A stretch of 64,000 bases of DNA from Nocardia caishijiensis NBRC 108228 (GTDB lineage Bacteria; Actinomycetota; Actinomycetes; Mycobacteriales; Mycobacteriaceae), in contig NZ_BDBE01000006.1 in assembly GCF_001612825.1 (NCBI RefSeq), positions 152,897-216,896 of the forward strand, read 5' to 3'. Each line of letters opens with the position of its first letter. The stretch's first letter is position 1. Shown in pieces: positions 36,942 through 45,626 of the stretch. Position numbers and translations under genes: made by a program. Below the pieces are notes generated by a model. That model did no database searches. It saw nothing but the letters and a program-made list of their open reading frames with translations, and was not told where the DNA came from.

Positions 36942-38354
36942 ATGGAGTGGTTCGCGGCACCGGAATACTGGTACGGCAGGCTGATCTTCCAGCGCGGCCT
37001 GGCGGTGATCTACGCCCTCGCCTTCCTCGCCGCGGCCCTGCAATTCCGGGCGCTGCTCGGCGAACGCGGCATGCTGCCGATTCCCCGCTTCCTCGCCCGC
37101 TCATCGATGCGCGCATCGCCGAGCCTGTTCCACCTGCGCTATTCCGATCGGTTGTTCGCCGCCGTCTCGTGGACCGGAGTGGTGCTCGCGGTCGCGGTGG
37201 CGGCGGGACTGGCGGATGTGGTGCCGCTGTGGGCGAGCATGCTGCTGTGGCTGGCGCTGTGGGTGCTGCACCTGTCGATCGTCAACGTGGGTCAGCTCTG
37301 GTACGGGTTCGGCTGGGAATCCTTGCTGCTCGAGGCCGGTTTCCTGGCGGTGTTCCTCGGCAACGACACCGTCGCGCCTCCGCTGCTCGTCCTGCTGGCC
37401 GCGCGGTGGTTGCTGTTCCGGGTGGAGTTCGGGGCCGGGCTGATCAAGCTGCGCGGCGACTCCTGCTGGCGCGACCTGACCTGCCTGTACTACCACCACG
37501 AAACCCAGCCGATGCCCGGCCCGCTGAGTTGGTTCTTCCACCACCTGCCCAGGCCGCTGCACAAGGTGGAAGTGGCGGCCAACCACGTCGCGCAACTCGT
37601 CGTGCCGTTCGGGCTGTTCGCGCCGCAGCCGGTGGCGAGTATCGCCGCGGCCATCGTGATCGTCACCCAGTTGTGGCTCGTGCTTTCGGGCAATTTCGCC
37701 TGGCTGAACTGGGTGACGCTGCTGCTCGCCGCCACCGCGCTGTCGCTGCCCGGCGGCGGAACCGCGCCCGCTCCGCCGGGGTGGTTCGTCGGCGTCTGCG
37801 GTGCCTACGTGGTTCTCGTGGTGGTGGCGAGCTACTGGCCGGTGCGCAATATGCTCTCATCGAATCAGCGGATGAATGCCTCGTTCGACCCGTTTCACCT
37901 GGTCAACACTTATGGTGCGTTCGGGTCGATCGGTCGCACCCGCTATGAGATCGTGCTGGAGGGTACCGACAACACCCAGCTCACCGACGACACCGTGTGG
38001 CGCGAGTACGCGTTCAAAGGCAAGCCGGGCGACCCGCGCCGCATGCCACGTCAGTTCGCGCCCTACCACCTGCGGCTGGACTGGCTGATGTGGTTCGCCG
38101 CGATCTCACCGGCCTACGCCCGGCCGTGGGCGCTCCCGCTGGCCGCGCGACTGCTGCGCAACGACCCCGACACCCTGCGCCTGCTCGGCCCCAACCCGTT
38201 CCCCGACTCCCCGCCGCACCACGTGCGTGGCCGCCTCTACGAATACGAGTTCAGCAGTCCGGCCGAACTGTTCGGGCAGCGAATCTGGTGGCGGCGCACG
38301 CTCATCGGGGAATTCCTGCCGCCGGTCACCCGGGACCGCCTCGACCGCTTCTGA
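36942..38354 (+). CDS. Lipase-maturation-factor-like membrane protein (LMF1/DUF1222 family)
   Basis: 470 aa with about eight membrane helices in the first 330 residues and a soluble C-terminal domain. Family landmarks are LIKLRGDSCWRDLTCLYYHHETQPMP (about residues 168-192, split in description), NTYGAFGSIGRTRYEIVLEGT, and the WREYAFKGKPGDPRRMP plus YHLRLDWLMWFAA segments. In animals LMF1 assists lipase folding in the ER; bacterial members are uncharacterised, and no lipase lies next to it here. It follows the GGCT-like gene by 34 bp and ends at a hairpin terminator. Confidence 0.85.
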   Translation: MEWFAAPEYWYGRLIFQRGLAVIYALAFLAAALQFRALLGERGMLPIPRFLARSSMRASPSLFHLRYSDRLFAAVSWTGVVLAVAVAAGLADVVPLWASMLLWLALWVLHLSIVNVGQLWYGFGWESLLLEAGFLAVFLGNDTVAPPLLVLLAARWLLFRVEFGAGLIKLRGDSCWRDLTCLYYHHETQPMPGPLSWFFHHLPRPLHKVEVAANHVAQLVVPFGLFAPQPVASIAAAIVIVTQLWLVLSGNFAWLNWVTLLLAATALSLPGGGTAPAPPGWFVGVCGAYVVLVVVASYWPVRNMLSSNQRMNASFDPFHLVNTYGAFGSIGRTRYEIVLEGTDNTQLTDDTVWREYAFKGKPGDPRRMPRQFAPYHLRLDWLMWFAAISPAYARPWALPLAARLLRNDPDTLRLLGPNPFPDSPPHHVRGRLYEYEFSSPAELFGQRIWWRRTLIGEFLPPVTRDRLDRF

Positions 38355-38361
38355 CAGCAGA

Positions 38362-38387
38362 AAAGCCCGGCACATCGGCCGGGCTTT
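38362..38387. terminator. Bidirectional hairpin terminator between LMF-like gene and tRNA
   Basis: AAAGCCCGGC / GCCGGGCTTT, 10 bp stem with a 6-base loop and A/T flanks on both sides. It can end the plus-strand gene and the minus-strand tRNA transcript. Confidence 0.8.
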
Positions 38388-38392
38388 CGTTG

Positions 38393-38465
38393 AGCGGATG
38401 ACGAGATTCGAACTCGCGACCCTCACCTTGGCAAGGTGATGCGCTACCAGCTGCGCTACATCCGC
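38393..38465 (-). tRNA. tRNA-Gly (anticodon GCC)
   Basis: 73 nt cloverleaf on the minus strand. Acceptor GCGGATG/CATCCGC with discriminator T, D-arm GCGCAGCTGGTAGCGC, anticodon stem TCACC/GGTGA with loop TTGCCAA (anticodon GCC), and T-arm with GTTCGAATC. No CCA is encoded. Confidence 0.96.
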
Positions 38466-38687
38466 GTGCACGTCCTCGGCCCGATCCGGGCCTCGTGGTG
38501 CGAGAAGGAACTTTAGCGTGTCCGCCCCCGAAACACGAAATCCGCCCCCCTTGACGGCCGCTCGACGCCACCGCGCGTCGGTCGTTCACGCGCACCGTTA
38601 AGTCGGCGATAAGAATGCGGAATCCCTTGTGCGCGACGCTTGTTCGCAGGTCGGCAGCGGTTGCCGCCACTTCGGGGAGGTAAGGGA

Positions 38688-39104
38688 TTGAAAACTCTCG
38701 GATTGCTCACCGCCGCTGCGGCTGTGACAACCATCATGGTCGCGGGCCCCGCGAACGCCGACATCACCGATGCCGTCGGTTTCGCCGACACCACCGACAA
38801 CGGTGGCGAGGAGGGCTTCAGCGAATACGCCATCGACGTCAATCACCCCGGTTCCTGCCTGGTGGTGCAGAACCACACCGGAGGCCGGGTGCGGATGCGT
38901 CTGGACTACCCGACCAGCCGGGGTTCGTGGCTGTTCGACCACGACGACATCAAGATCGTCACCCGGGACGGGAAGGCCGTGGAATCGCCGTCGGGCCGGT
39001 GGCAGGTGCGGGTGAACCCGCCGATCACCGCCGTCTGGAACTACGACGGCAACCGCAACACGAGCCGGGGCTGCAACGGCTCGTGGGTGCTGAGCATGAA
39101 CTGA
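38688..39104 (+). CDS. Small secreted protein, unknown function
   Basis: 138 aa from TTG 38688, chosen for the strong GGGGAGG upstream and a clean signal peptide (MKTLGLLTAAAAVTTIMVAGPANA, cleaved after ANA). The mature part is about 113 aa with two Cys (in GSCLVVQN and SRGCNGSW) likely paired, and many aromatic and charged residues. No family is recognised. It has its own upstream region of about 220 bp shared with the tRNA on the other strand. Confidence 0.75.
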   Translation: MKTLGLLTAAAAVTTIMVAGPANADITDAVGFADTTDNGGEEGFSEYAIDVNHPGSCLVVQNHTGGRVRMRLDYPTSRGSWLFDHDDIKIVTRDGKAVESPSGRWQVRVNPPITAVWNYDGNRNTSRGCNGSWVLSMN

Positions 39105-39128
39105 CGAGCGGCGAACTGTTCGGGGGGT

Positions 39129-39160
39129 GTCGGTCCCGGAGCGCGAGCTCCGGGACCGAC
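39129..39160. terminator. Bidirectional hairpin terminator between convergent genes
   Basis: Perfect 14 bp stem GTCGGTCCCGGAGC / GCTCCGGGACCGAC, loop GCGA, between the secreted-protein gene and the acyltransferase gene. Confidence 0.8.
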
Positions 39161-39177
39161 GCGTTGTCGGGGGCGGC

Positions 39178-39936
39178 TCAGCCTTCGGGGTTCGACCGCT
39201 CGGCCTTGCGGGCCATCCGCTCGGCGGCCTCGGCGTCGTCGAGCGCGGTGGCCTCCTCCAGCGAGGGCGCGCTGCCGCCGAGGCGCTTGGGCACCCAGTA
39301 GGCGCCGGGCTCGTGGTGGTAGTCCTTCTGCAGGTCGGCGAGCATGGCCTGCATGGTTCCGCGCAGTTCGGCGGTCAGGTCGGCGACCGGCTCGTAGGGC
39401 CGGATCGGTTTGCCGACGGCGATCGAGATGGGGGTGTTGGTGCGGCCAAGGCGCTTCGGGAAGCCCTTGGTCCACACGCGCTGGGCACCCCAGATCACGA
39501 TCGGGATGATCGGCACGTCGGCTTCGAGCGCCATTCGGGCGGCGCCGGACTTGAATTCCTTGATCTCGAAGCTGCGGCTGATGGTCGCCTCGGGGTACAC
39601 GCCGACCAGCTCGCCATCGCGCAGGTACTTCACCGCCGACTTGTAGGAGTCGGCGCCCGCGGTGCGGTCGACGGGAATGTGTTTGAGGGCGCGCATGATC
39701 GGGCCGGAGATGCTGTTGTCGAACACCTCCGCCTTGGCCATGAACCGGATATAGCGCTTGGGAGTGCGCGCGGGCAGACCGGCGTAGGTGAAGTCCATGT
39801 AGCCGGTGTGGTTGATCGCCACCACGGCACCACCGGTCGCGGGGATGTTCTCGGCACCCCGGACGGTGAACTTCAGACCTTCGAGGAAGAAGACGGTTCG
39901 GGCCAGGCCGATGATCGACCGGTAGACGGGTTCCAC
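39178..39936 (-). CDS. 1-acylglycerol-phosphate acyltransferase-like protein (PlsC family, Rv3816c type)
   Basis: 252 aa. PlsC acyltransferase motifs are visible: block I NHTGYMD (NHxxxxD, residues about 42-48), block II region KAEVFDN...IMRALKHIPVDR, block III VYPEATIS (a variant of FPEGT) and block IV IIPIVIWG. It would acylate lysophosphatidic acid or a related lysolipid at the membrane. The C-terminal 40 residues are charged. Its place agrees with Rv3816c. It is divergent from the lipoprotein gene that follows. Confidence 0.88.
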   Translation of the reverse strand: MEPVYRSIIGLARTVFFLEGLKFTVRGAENIPATGGAVVAINHTGYMDFTYAGLPARTPKRYIRFMAKAEVFDNSISGPIMRALKHIPVDRTAGADSYKSAVKYLRDGELVGVYPEATISRSFEIKEFKSGAARMALEADVPIIPIVIWGAQRVWTKGFPKRLGRTNTPISIAVGKPIRPYEPVADLTAELRGTMQAMLADLQKDYHHEPGAYWVPKRLGGSAPSLEEATALDDAEAAERMARKAERSNPEG

Positions 39937-40001
39937 AATTCAGCTAGCGTAGTCGCAGATCGCCGCTTCCGGCACCCGGCCAAGGAATGAGGAACGTCGA
40001 A

Positions 40002-40889
40002 GTGCAACGCGCTCAGCTGACTCCGTTTGCTCCGACCCGCCGCGCAGGCGCGCTGGCCGCAGGACTGGCCGCTGCCGCGCTGATCGCGGGCTGCGACTCG
40101 GTCCAGGGCATTCCGGGCGACGAACCGGTTGGCGCACCCGCCACCAGCACCTCCACGGCCGTCACCTCCTCGACCGCCACCGAGGCCGCGACCACGCCGG
40201 TACCGACCACCGAGCCCCTGCCCGCCGACGCACCGCAGGTCGGCGCCGTGCCCGGCAACCCGGACGCCGCGACCGCCGTGCGCCGCTGGGCCGCCGACCT
40301 GCGCTCGGCCACCGTCACCGAGCTACAGGACAAGTGCTGGACCATCCCGCCACGCAGCGTCGCCGACATGTACACCGACCCGCAGTCGATCCTCGCCGCG
40401 CTGACCAGGCCGGGCACCGCGACCGCCGACACCGTCACTTGGCGCACGGCCACGACGACGATCACCGTCGAGCAGCGCGACATCGCCACCGGCTACGCCT
40501 GCGGGCGCGTCTTCGCCGCCGGTGTCGAGCCGGGTTACGACGAGGCCGACGCGCGCCACACCGTCCGCCGCTACCTGTCCCGCGCAACGGGCAAACCTCT
40601 CAACCCGGACGACACCGAAGAGATCCACCCCTTGACCTGCGCGGTGAGCACCGCCACCTGGGATCCGCGCGGCACCGGCAACCCCACAGCACCCCCGCTC
40701 GCCACCGACTCGGGCAAAGTAGGCAATGTCACCTCCTTCGCCGACCAGGAGCTATCATCCGAACGAGTTCAGGGGGATTACCTGGCGGTTCAGGTCCCGG
40801 TGACCACCTCCCCCGGGGGCACCAGGACGCGCACATTCACCGTCGTCTCGACCCCCGAGGGCTACTGCATCGGTGATGTAACGATTTAG
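40002..40889 (+). CDS. Lipoprotein, unknown function
   Basis: 295 aa from GTG 40002 (GAGGA eight bases upstream; an ATG at 39987 is the alternative). Signal peptide with lipobox IAGC, Cys31, then a Thr/Ser/Pro-rich linker (about 45-85) and a folded domain with four Cys (DKCWTIPP, GYACGRVF, LTCAVSTATW, GYCIGDVTI). The domain repeats short Thr-rich beta patterns. No known family is recognised. It precedes the MBL/Rieske gene by 114 bp. Confidence 0.75.
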   Translation: MQRAQLTPFAPTRRAGALAAGLAAAALIAGCDSVQGIPGDEPVGAPATSTSTAVTSSTATEAATTPVPTTEPLPADAPQVGAVPGNPDAATAVRRWAADLRSATVTELQDKCWTIPPRSVADMYTDPQSILAALTRPGTATADTVTWRTATTTITVEQRDIATGYACGRVFAAGVEPGYDEADARHTVRRYLSRATGKPLNPDDTEEIHPLTCAVSTATWDPRGTGNPTAPPLATDSGKVGNVTSFADQELSSERVQGDYLAVQVPVTTSPGGTRTRTFTVVSTPEGYCIGDVTI

Positions 40890-41003
40890 CCACTACCCTT
40901 GTTGGCTGGTGCCGCCGCAGTGGTCAGAGCTCGGCGGCGGCTCGCGTCACCAGGTCGAGCCCGGTGCGTCGGCGAATCAGATCCTGGTAGGAGGACATAG
41001 CTC

Positions 41004-42539
41004 GTGCAGATCACCAGTGTCGGACATGCTGGCTTCCACATCCGAACCGAAGCCGGGACCATCCTGTGCGACCCGTGGGTCAACCCCGCCTACTTCGCCT
41101 CGTGGTTCCCCTTCCCGGACAACACGGGCCTGGACTGGGCGGCGCTCGGCGACGTCGACTACCTCTACGTCTCGCACCTGCACCGCGACCACTTCGACGC
41201 CGCGCTGCTGCGCGAACACGTCAACAAGGACGCGACCGTCCTGCTGCCCGACTACCCGGTGCCGGATCTGCGCCGCGAACTCGAGGCGCTGGGGTTCACC
41301 AAGTTCTTCGAGACCGAGGACTCGGTGAAGCACACCGTCACCGGGCCCAAGGGTTCACTCGACATCATGATCGTCGCGCTGCGCGCGCCCGCCGACGGCC
41401 CCATCGGTGACTCGGGCATCCTCGTCTCCGACGGCGAGACCACCTGCTTCAACATGAACGACGCCCGCCCCGTGGACATGGACGTGATCCACGACGCGTT
41501 CGGGCACATCGACATCCACCTGCTGCAGTACTCGGGCGCCATCTGGTACCCGGCCGTCTACGACATTCCCGCGCGCACCAAGGCCAACTTCGGCAAGCAG
41601 AAGCGTCAGCGCGGGATGGACCGGGCCCGCTCCTACATCGAGCAGGTCGGCGCCACCTGGGTGGTGCCCTCGGCCGGTCCGCCGGTGTTCCTCGACGACG
41701 AACTGCGCTACCTCAACGACGACCGGGGCGACGAGGGCAACATCTTCCCCGACCAGATCGTGTTCCTCGAGCAGATGCAGATCCACGGCAACGCCGGTGG
41801 AATCCTGATGATCCCCGGCTCCGTCGCCGACGTGCGTGGGTCCGAACTCGACCTGGCGCACCCGTTCGACCCGCAGCGCATCTACGGCGACAAGGCCGCC
41901 TACATCACCGACATGGCCGAACGCTTCGCGCCCGTGCTCGCCGCCGAGAAGGCGACGTGGGAGCACGGCGAGGGCTCGCTGCTCGAGCCGCTGCGCGAGC
42001 TGTTCGAGCCGATCATGAAGCAGAGCGCGCTCATCAGCGACGGGATCGGCTACCCCGTGGGCCTGGTGCTCGGCGAGGAAACCGTCGTCCTCGACTTCCC
42101 GCAGCGCACCGTGCGCGCACCCATCGAGGGCGAGGGCCGCTACCGCTACGGCTTCCGCATCGCCCCCGAGCTGGTGCGCACCGTGCTGCGCGACAACGAA
42201 CCGGACTGGGTGAACACCATCTTCCTGTCCACCCGCTTCCAGGCCTGGCGCATCGGCGGCTACAACGAATTCCTCTACACCTTCTTCAAGTGCCTCACCG
42301 ACGAGCGCATCGCCTACGCCGACGGCTGGTTCGCCGAGGCGCACGACGACTCGGCCACCATCGAACTCGACGGCTGGGAAGTGCAGCGCCGCTGCCCCCA
42401 CCTCAAGGCCGACCTGTCGAAATTCGGTGTGGTGGAAGGCAACAACCTCACCTGCAACCTGCACGGGTGGCAGTGGGATCTGGAATCGGGGCGCTGCAAG
42501 ACGTCCAAGGGCCACGAACTGCGTTCCGCCAAGCTCTGA
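41004..42539 (+). CDS. Metallo-beta-lactamase-fold / Rieske [2Fe-2S] fusion protein, Rv3818 type
   Basis: 511 aa. The N-terminal MBL domain has GHAGFHIRTEAGTILCDPW and SHLHRDHFD (the HxHxDH metal site near residues 57-63). The C-terminal part carries a Rieske pair, CPHLKADLS near 463 and TCNLHGWQWD near 483, giving C-x-H...C-xx-H. The layout resembles CMP-N-acetylneuraminate hydroxylase and NAPE-PLD-like proteins, but the substrate is unknown. GTG 41004 follows AGGAGG. It matches Rv3818 in position and architecture. Confidence 0.88.
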   Translation: MQITSVGHAGFHIRTEAGTILCDPWVNPAYFASWFPFPDNTGLDWAALGDVDYLYVSHLHRDHFDAALLREHVNKDATVLLPDYPVPDLRRELEALGFTKFFETEDSVKHTVTGPKGSLDIMIVALRAPADGPIGDSGILVSDGETTCFNMNDARPVDMDVIHDAFGHIDIHLLQYSGAIWYPAVYDIPARTKANFGKQKRQRGMDRARSYIEQVGATWVVPSAGPPVFLDDELRYLNDDRGDEGNIFPDQIVFLEQMQIHGNAGGILMIPGSVADVRGSELDLAHPFDPQRIYGDKAAYITDMAERFAPVLAAEKATWEHGEGSLLEPLRELFEPIMKQSALISDGIGYPVGLVLGEETVVLDFPQRTVRAPIEGEGRYRYGFRIAPELVRTVLRDNEPDWVNTIFLSTRFQAWRIGGYNEFLYTFFKCLTDERIAYADGWFAEAHDDSATIELDGWEVQRRCPHLKADLSKFGVVEGNNLTCNLHGWQWDLESGRCKTSKGHELRSAKL

Positions 42540-42581
42540 TTCGGGCGGCGACCACCCGACACCACCCCCGCCGCAGACCGG

Positions 42582-42600
42582 CCGTCGGCTTGCCGGACGG
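42582..42600. terminator. Weak hairpin between convergent genes
   Basis: CCGTCGGC TT GCCGGACGG, an imperfect stem with one bulge, between the MBL/Rieske and oxidoreductase genes. Confidence 0.4.
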
Positions 42601-42618
42601 GCAGGGGTTCGGGTGGGA

Positions 42619-43665
42619 TCAGTCGTCCTCGGGTGGGGTGGCGACGTGGCGGGCGTATTCGAGGATGCGCAGGGTTTCCACCGCGTCGCGCGGGTCGACC
42701 GGGACCGGGGCGTCGTCGAGCAGGGCGGCGGCCATGTCGGCGTAGAAGGCCGGGTAGTCGCCGGGCAGCGTCGGGACTGTCCGCAGGTCGTCGCCCGCGC
42801 CGAAGGTGCCCCACTTGTCGGGAGTGACGGTGCCCCAGGGCTTTCCGTCGTCGGGTCGGCGTCCGGCGCGCAGGGCGTCTTCCTGGGGATCGAGGCCGTG
42901 GACGGTGTAGCCGTTGGTCGAACCGAGTACCCGCATGCGCGGGCCGAGTTGGGGTGCGACGGCACTCATCCACAGGTGTGACCGGACGCCGCAGGCATGG
43001 GTGAGGGCGATGAAGGCGTCGTCGTCGGCCCGCACATCGGGACGCCGCTGGTCGAGTTCGGCATACACCTCGGTGACCGGGCCGAACAGGGCGAGCGCCT
43101 GATCCACCAGGTGACTACCCAGATCGAACAGGATGCCCGCGCCGTCCTCGGCGGACCCGACCTCGCGCCAGCCGCCCTTAGACACCGGCCGCCACCGCTC
43201 GAACCGCGATTCGAACCGGCGGACCTCACCGAACTCGCCGCCGTCCATCAGCGACTTCACAGTCAGGAAGTCGTTGTCCCAGCGCCGATTCTGGAAAACG
43301 CCCAGCGGCAGCCCCGCCCGCTCGGCCATCGACACCACCTCGTCGGCATCGGCCGACTTCACCGCGAACGGTTTGTCGACCACCACCGGCAACCCCGCGC
43401 CCAACGCCTTCACCGCCAGCTCCGCATGCGTCCGGTTCGGTGTCGCGATCACCGCCAGATCAACGTCGTCGGCCTCGGCGAACATCTCCTCCGCGCTCTC
43501 CCACACCCGCACCCCCGGATGCCGCGCCCGCGCCTGCGCCGCCCGCTCCGCCGACGACGTCACCACCGCCGCCACCCGCATCCTCGGCTCCGCCGCGATC
43601 AACGGTGCGTGAAACACCGCCCCGGCCAACCCGAACCCGACCACCGCAACCCCGAGCTGCTCCAT
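42619..43665 (-). CDS. Gfo/Idh/MocA-family oxidoreductase
   Basis: 348 aa. Rossmann motif VVGFGLAG near residues 8-15, the VIATPNRTH segment, and VVVDKPFAV (the family's E/DKP) near 95-103, followed by the C-terminal alpha/beta domain with the GSHLVDQ active-site His region. NAD(P)-dependent oxidation of a sugar or inositol-type substrate is expected. ATG 43665 is chosen because sequence further upstream is non-homologous. It follows the kinase genes on the same strand after 98 bp. Confidence 0.9.
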   Translation of the reverse strand: MEQLGVAVVGFGLAGAVFHAPLIAAEPRMRVAAVVTSSAERAAQARARHPGVRVWESAEEMFAEADDVDLAVIATPNRTHAELAVKALGAGLPVVVDKPFAVKSADADEVVSMAERAGLPLGVFQNRRWDNDFLTVKSLMDGGEFGEVRRFESRFERWRPVSKGGWREVGSAEDGAGILFDLGSHLVDQALALFGPVTEVYAELDQRRPDVRADDDAFIALTHACGVRSHLWMSAVAPQLGPRMRVLGSTNGYTVHGLDPQEDALRAGRRPDDGKPWGTVTPDKWGTFGAGDDLRTVPTLPGDYPAFYADMAAALLDDAPVPVDPRDAVETLRILEYARHVATPPEDD

Positions 43666-43763
43666 CCCGACCCTTCCGTCGACGACCCCCGCCCGAGTAT
43701 CCCCTCCCACCTCACCGCCGCGACAGTTTCTCCACGGCCAGCCGCAGAAATGGGAGCGCGGCG

Positions 43764-45626
43764 TCAGGAGGGAGGCAACTGCTCGAGAATCGGTTCGAGC
43801 AGAGTGGTGGCCACAGCGCACGCGACGGTTGGCGCGGAAACCCTGCGGACGAACCTGGCCTGGATCTGCTCGGCGCGTTCGTCACTGATCGGTTTGGTCA
43901 TCACCTGGAATTCGCAGGCGTCGGCATCGTTGCGTTCGACATGGACGGTGCGGTCGGCGATCGTCCTGGTCGGGCGAACCTTGCCGCTTCGCACGTCGTC
44001 CGGCCTGATCCACTCGGTGAAATCGAGCGAGAAGTAGCCGTCCCGGCCGGTGAGCGCGCAACCGTGCGGTGTGCGGGACCGGACCGGGTCACCCACGGCG
44101 GAACGGACAGCGGTGACATCGAAGAAGGCGCACGGGTCGAGCAGCAGAATCGAGTTGGCTTCGTAATCGCGCAGTGGAGGATTGACAGACAGCCGCCGCA
44201 CGATCGCGGCGAGCGCGCGCTCGGCGACCGGGCAGCCGTCGCCGCCGGGCAAGGTAGCGGACACGCTCAAAACCATCGGCAGCCCGCTCTGGGTCCGCAC
44301 GGACCGTTGACACAGAGCCGCCTGCCGGTAACGCCCGAGCACCGGCATCCAGTTGATGGTCGGACCGAGTGGCTGATCGCTGTCGTCGGGCGGCACACCT
44401 GTTTCGAGCGAGATGCCGACGGTGCGACCGGTGGCGTCGCGGTAGTCGGTTCGGCAGTCGGAGCTGAGGTACGCCTCGGAATCGCCGACCTGAGTGCCGA
44501 GCTCACCGATCACCTGCGGGGTCAACAGCGCGCAGATGTCGAGGCGCCTCGTCTCGTCGTCGGTCAGCGCCAGTGGCGGGTCGTCCATGGCGATCGCGGT
44601 GCCGTCCCGACCGATGCCGACCAGTGCGATACAGCCGAGCACCAGCGCCGCCACGACTCCGGCCGCCAGCGCGAGACGAACGAGCTTGCGATCGGGATCG
44701 GATGTCTCGACGGGCGCCGCCGACGCGGTTCCGTTCGCCCAGGCCGCCGCCTCCGTCTGGCACTCGGCGATCCGGCGGCGGATGCGCACCGGCCACACGG
44801 GTTCGGCCTCGATGCGGTCGGCCGCGTCGAGCAGTTGTTCCGGCGTCGGCCGCTCGGCCGGGTTCTTGGCCAGACACGCATCGACCAACGGGCGGACGGG
44901 TGCGGGAACACCGGTGGTGTCCGGTGTGCTGTAGAGGACGTTGTAGAGGACCTGCGGAGTGGCGACCGCGGCGAAAGGACTCGATCCGGTGGCCGCCATG
45001 GCCAGGATCGCACCGACGGCGAACACGTCGGAAGCCGTGGTGAGTGGCTGGCATTCGGCCTGTTCCGGAGACATATAGGCAGGCGAGCCGATCACCGCGC
45101 CGGTGGCGGTGAGGGTGGCGTCGTCCTCGACGGCGCGGGCGATGCCGAAGTCGATCACCCGCGGGCCCTCGTTGGTGAGCAGGACATTGCTCGGCGTCAG
45201 ATCGCGGTGCACGAGACCGGTGCGGTGGATCTCCAGCAGAGCCATCGCCAGGCCGGTGGTCAGCAGTTTCAGGCCGCTCACCGGGAGCGGACCGAACTCG
45301 ATGATCATGTCCTGCAGTGCCGGGCCCGCGATGTACTCCGAGGCTAGCCAAGGTGTTTCGGAGTCGGCGTCGTGGTCGAGCACGCCCGCCGTGTAGGCGC
45401 CGGTGACCTGCTGGGAAGCCGACACCTCCCGTCGGAACCTGGCCCGGAACTCCGGGCTACCCGTGAACTGCTGATGGATCTGTTTCACCGCGACCAGCCG
45501 ACCGTCCGGTGCCTGACCGAGCAGCACCTGACCCATGCCGCCCCGGCCGAGCACCGAGAGAAGTCGGTAACGTCCCAGTCGAATCGGGTCTCGGGGACTC
45601 AGTGGCTGCATCCGCATCTCACTCAC
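43764..45626 (-). CDS. Receptor-type Ser/Thr protein kinase with Cys-rich external domain, copy 1
   Basis: 620 aa. Kinase domain: GRGGMGQV loop, K48 in AVKQI, HRDLTPSN with D142, DFG at 159-161, and GSPAYMSPEQ activation segment. A single membrane helix near 305-330 is followed by about 290 extracytoplasmic residues with two Cys-bearing halves, each opening with a D-x-C-A-x-x motif (LDICALLTPQV, LLDPCAFFDVT) and containing CP/GC pairs. These resemble duplicated DUF3558-like sensor units. GTG 45626 overlaps the lipoprotein stop (GTGA). Activity should be intact, as all catalytic residues are present. Confidence 0.9.
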   Translation of the reverse strand: MSEMRMQPLSPRDPIRLGRYRLLSVLGRGGMGQVLLGQAPDGRLVAVKQIHQQFTGSPEFRARFRREVSASQQVTGAYTAGVLDHDADSETPWLASEYIAGPALQDMIIEFGPLPVSGLKLLTTGLAMALLEIHRTGLVHRDLTPSNVLLTNEGPRVIDFGIARAVEDDATLTATGAVIGSPAYMSPEQAECQPLTTASDVFAVGAILAMAATGSSPFAAVATPQVLYNVLYSTPDTTGVPAPVRPLVDACLAKNPAERPTPEQLLDAADRIEAEPVWPVRIRRRIAECQTEAAAWANGTASAAPVETSDPDRKLVRLALAAGVVAALVLGCIALVGIGRDGTAIAMDDPPLALTDDETRRLDICALLTPQVIGELGTQVGDSEAYLSSDCRTDYRDATGRTVGISLETGVPPDDSDQPLGPTINWMPVLGRYRQAALCQRSVRTQSGLPMVLSVSATLPGGDGCPVAERALAAIVRRLSVNPPLRDYEANSILLLDPCAFFDVTAVRSAVGDPVRSRTPHGCALTGRDGYFSLDFTEWIRPDDVRSGKVRPTRTIADRTVHVERNDADACEFQVMTKPISDERAEQIQARFVRRVSAPTVACAVATTLLEPILEQLPPS

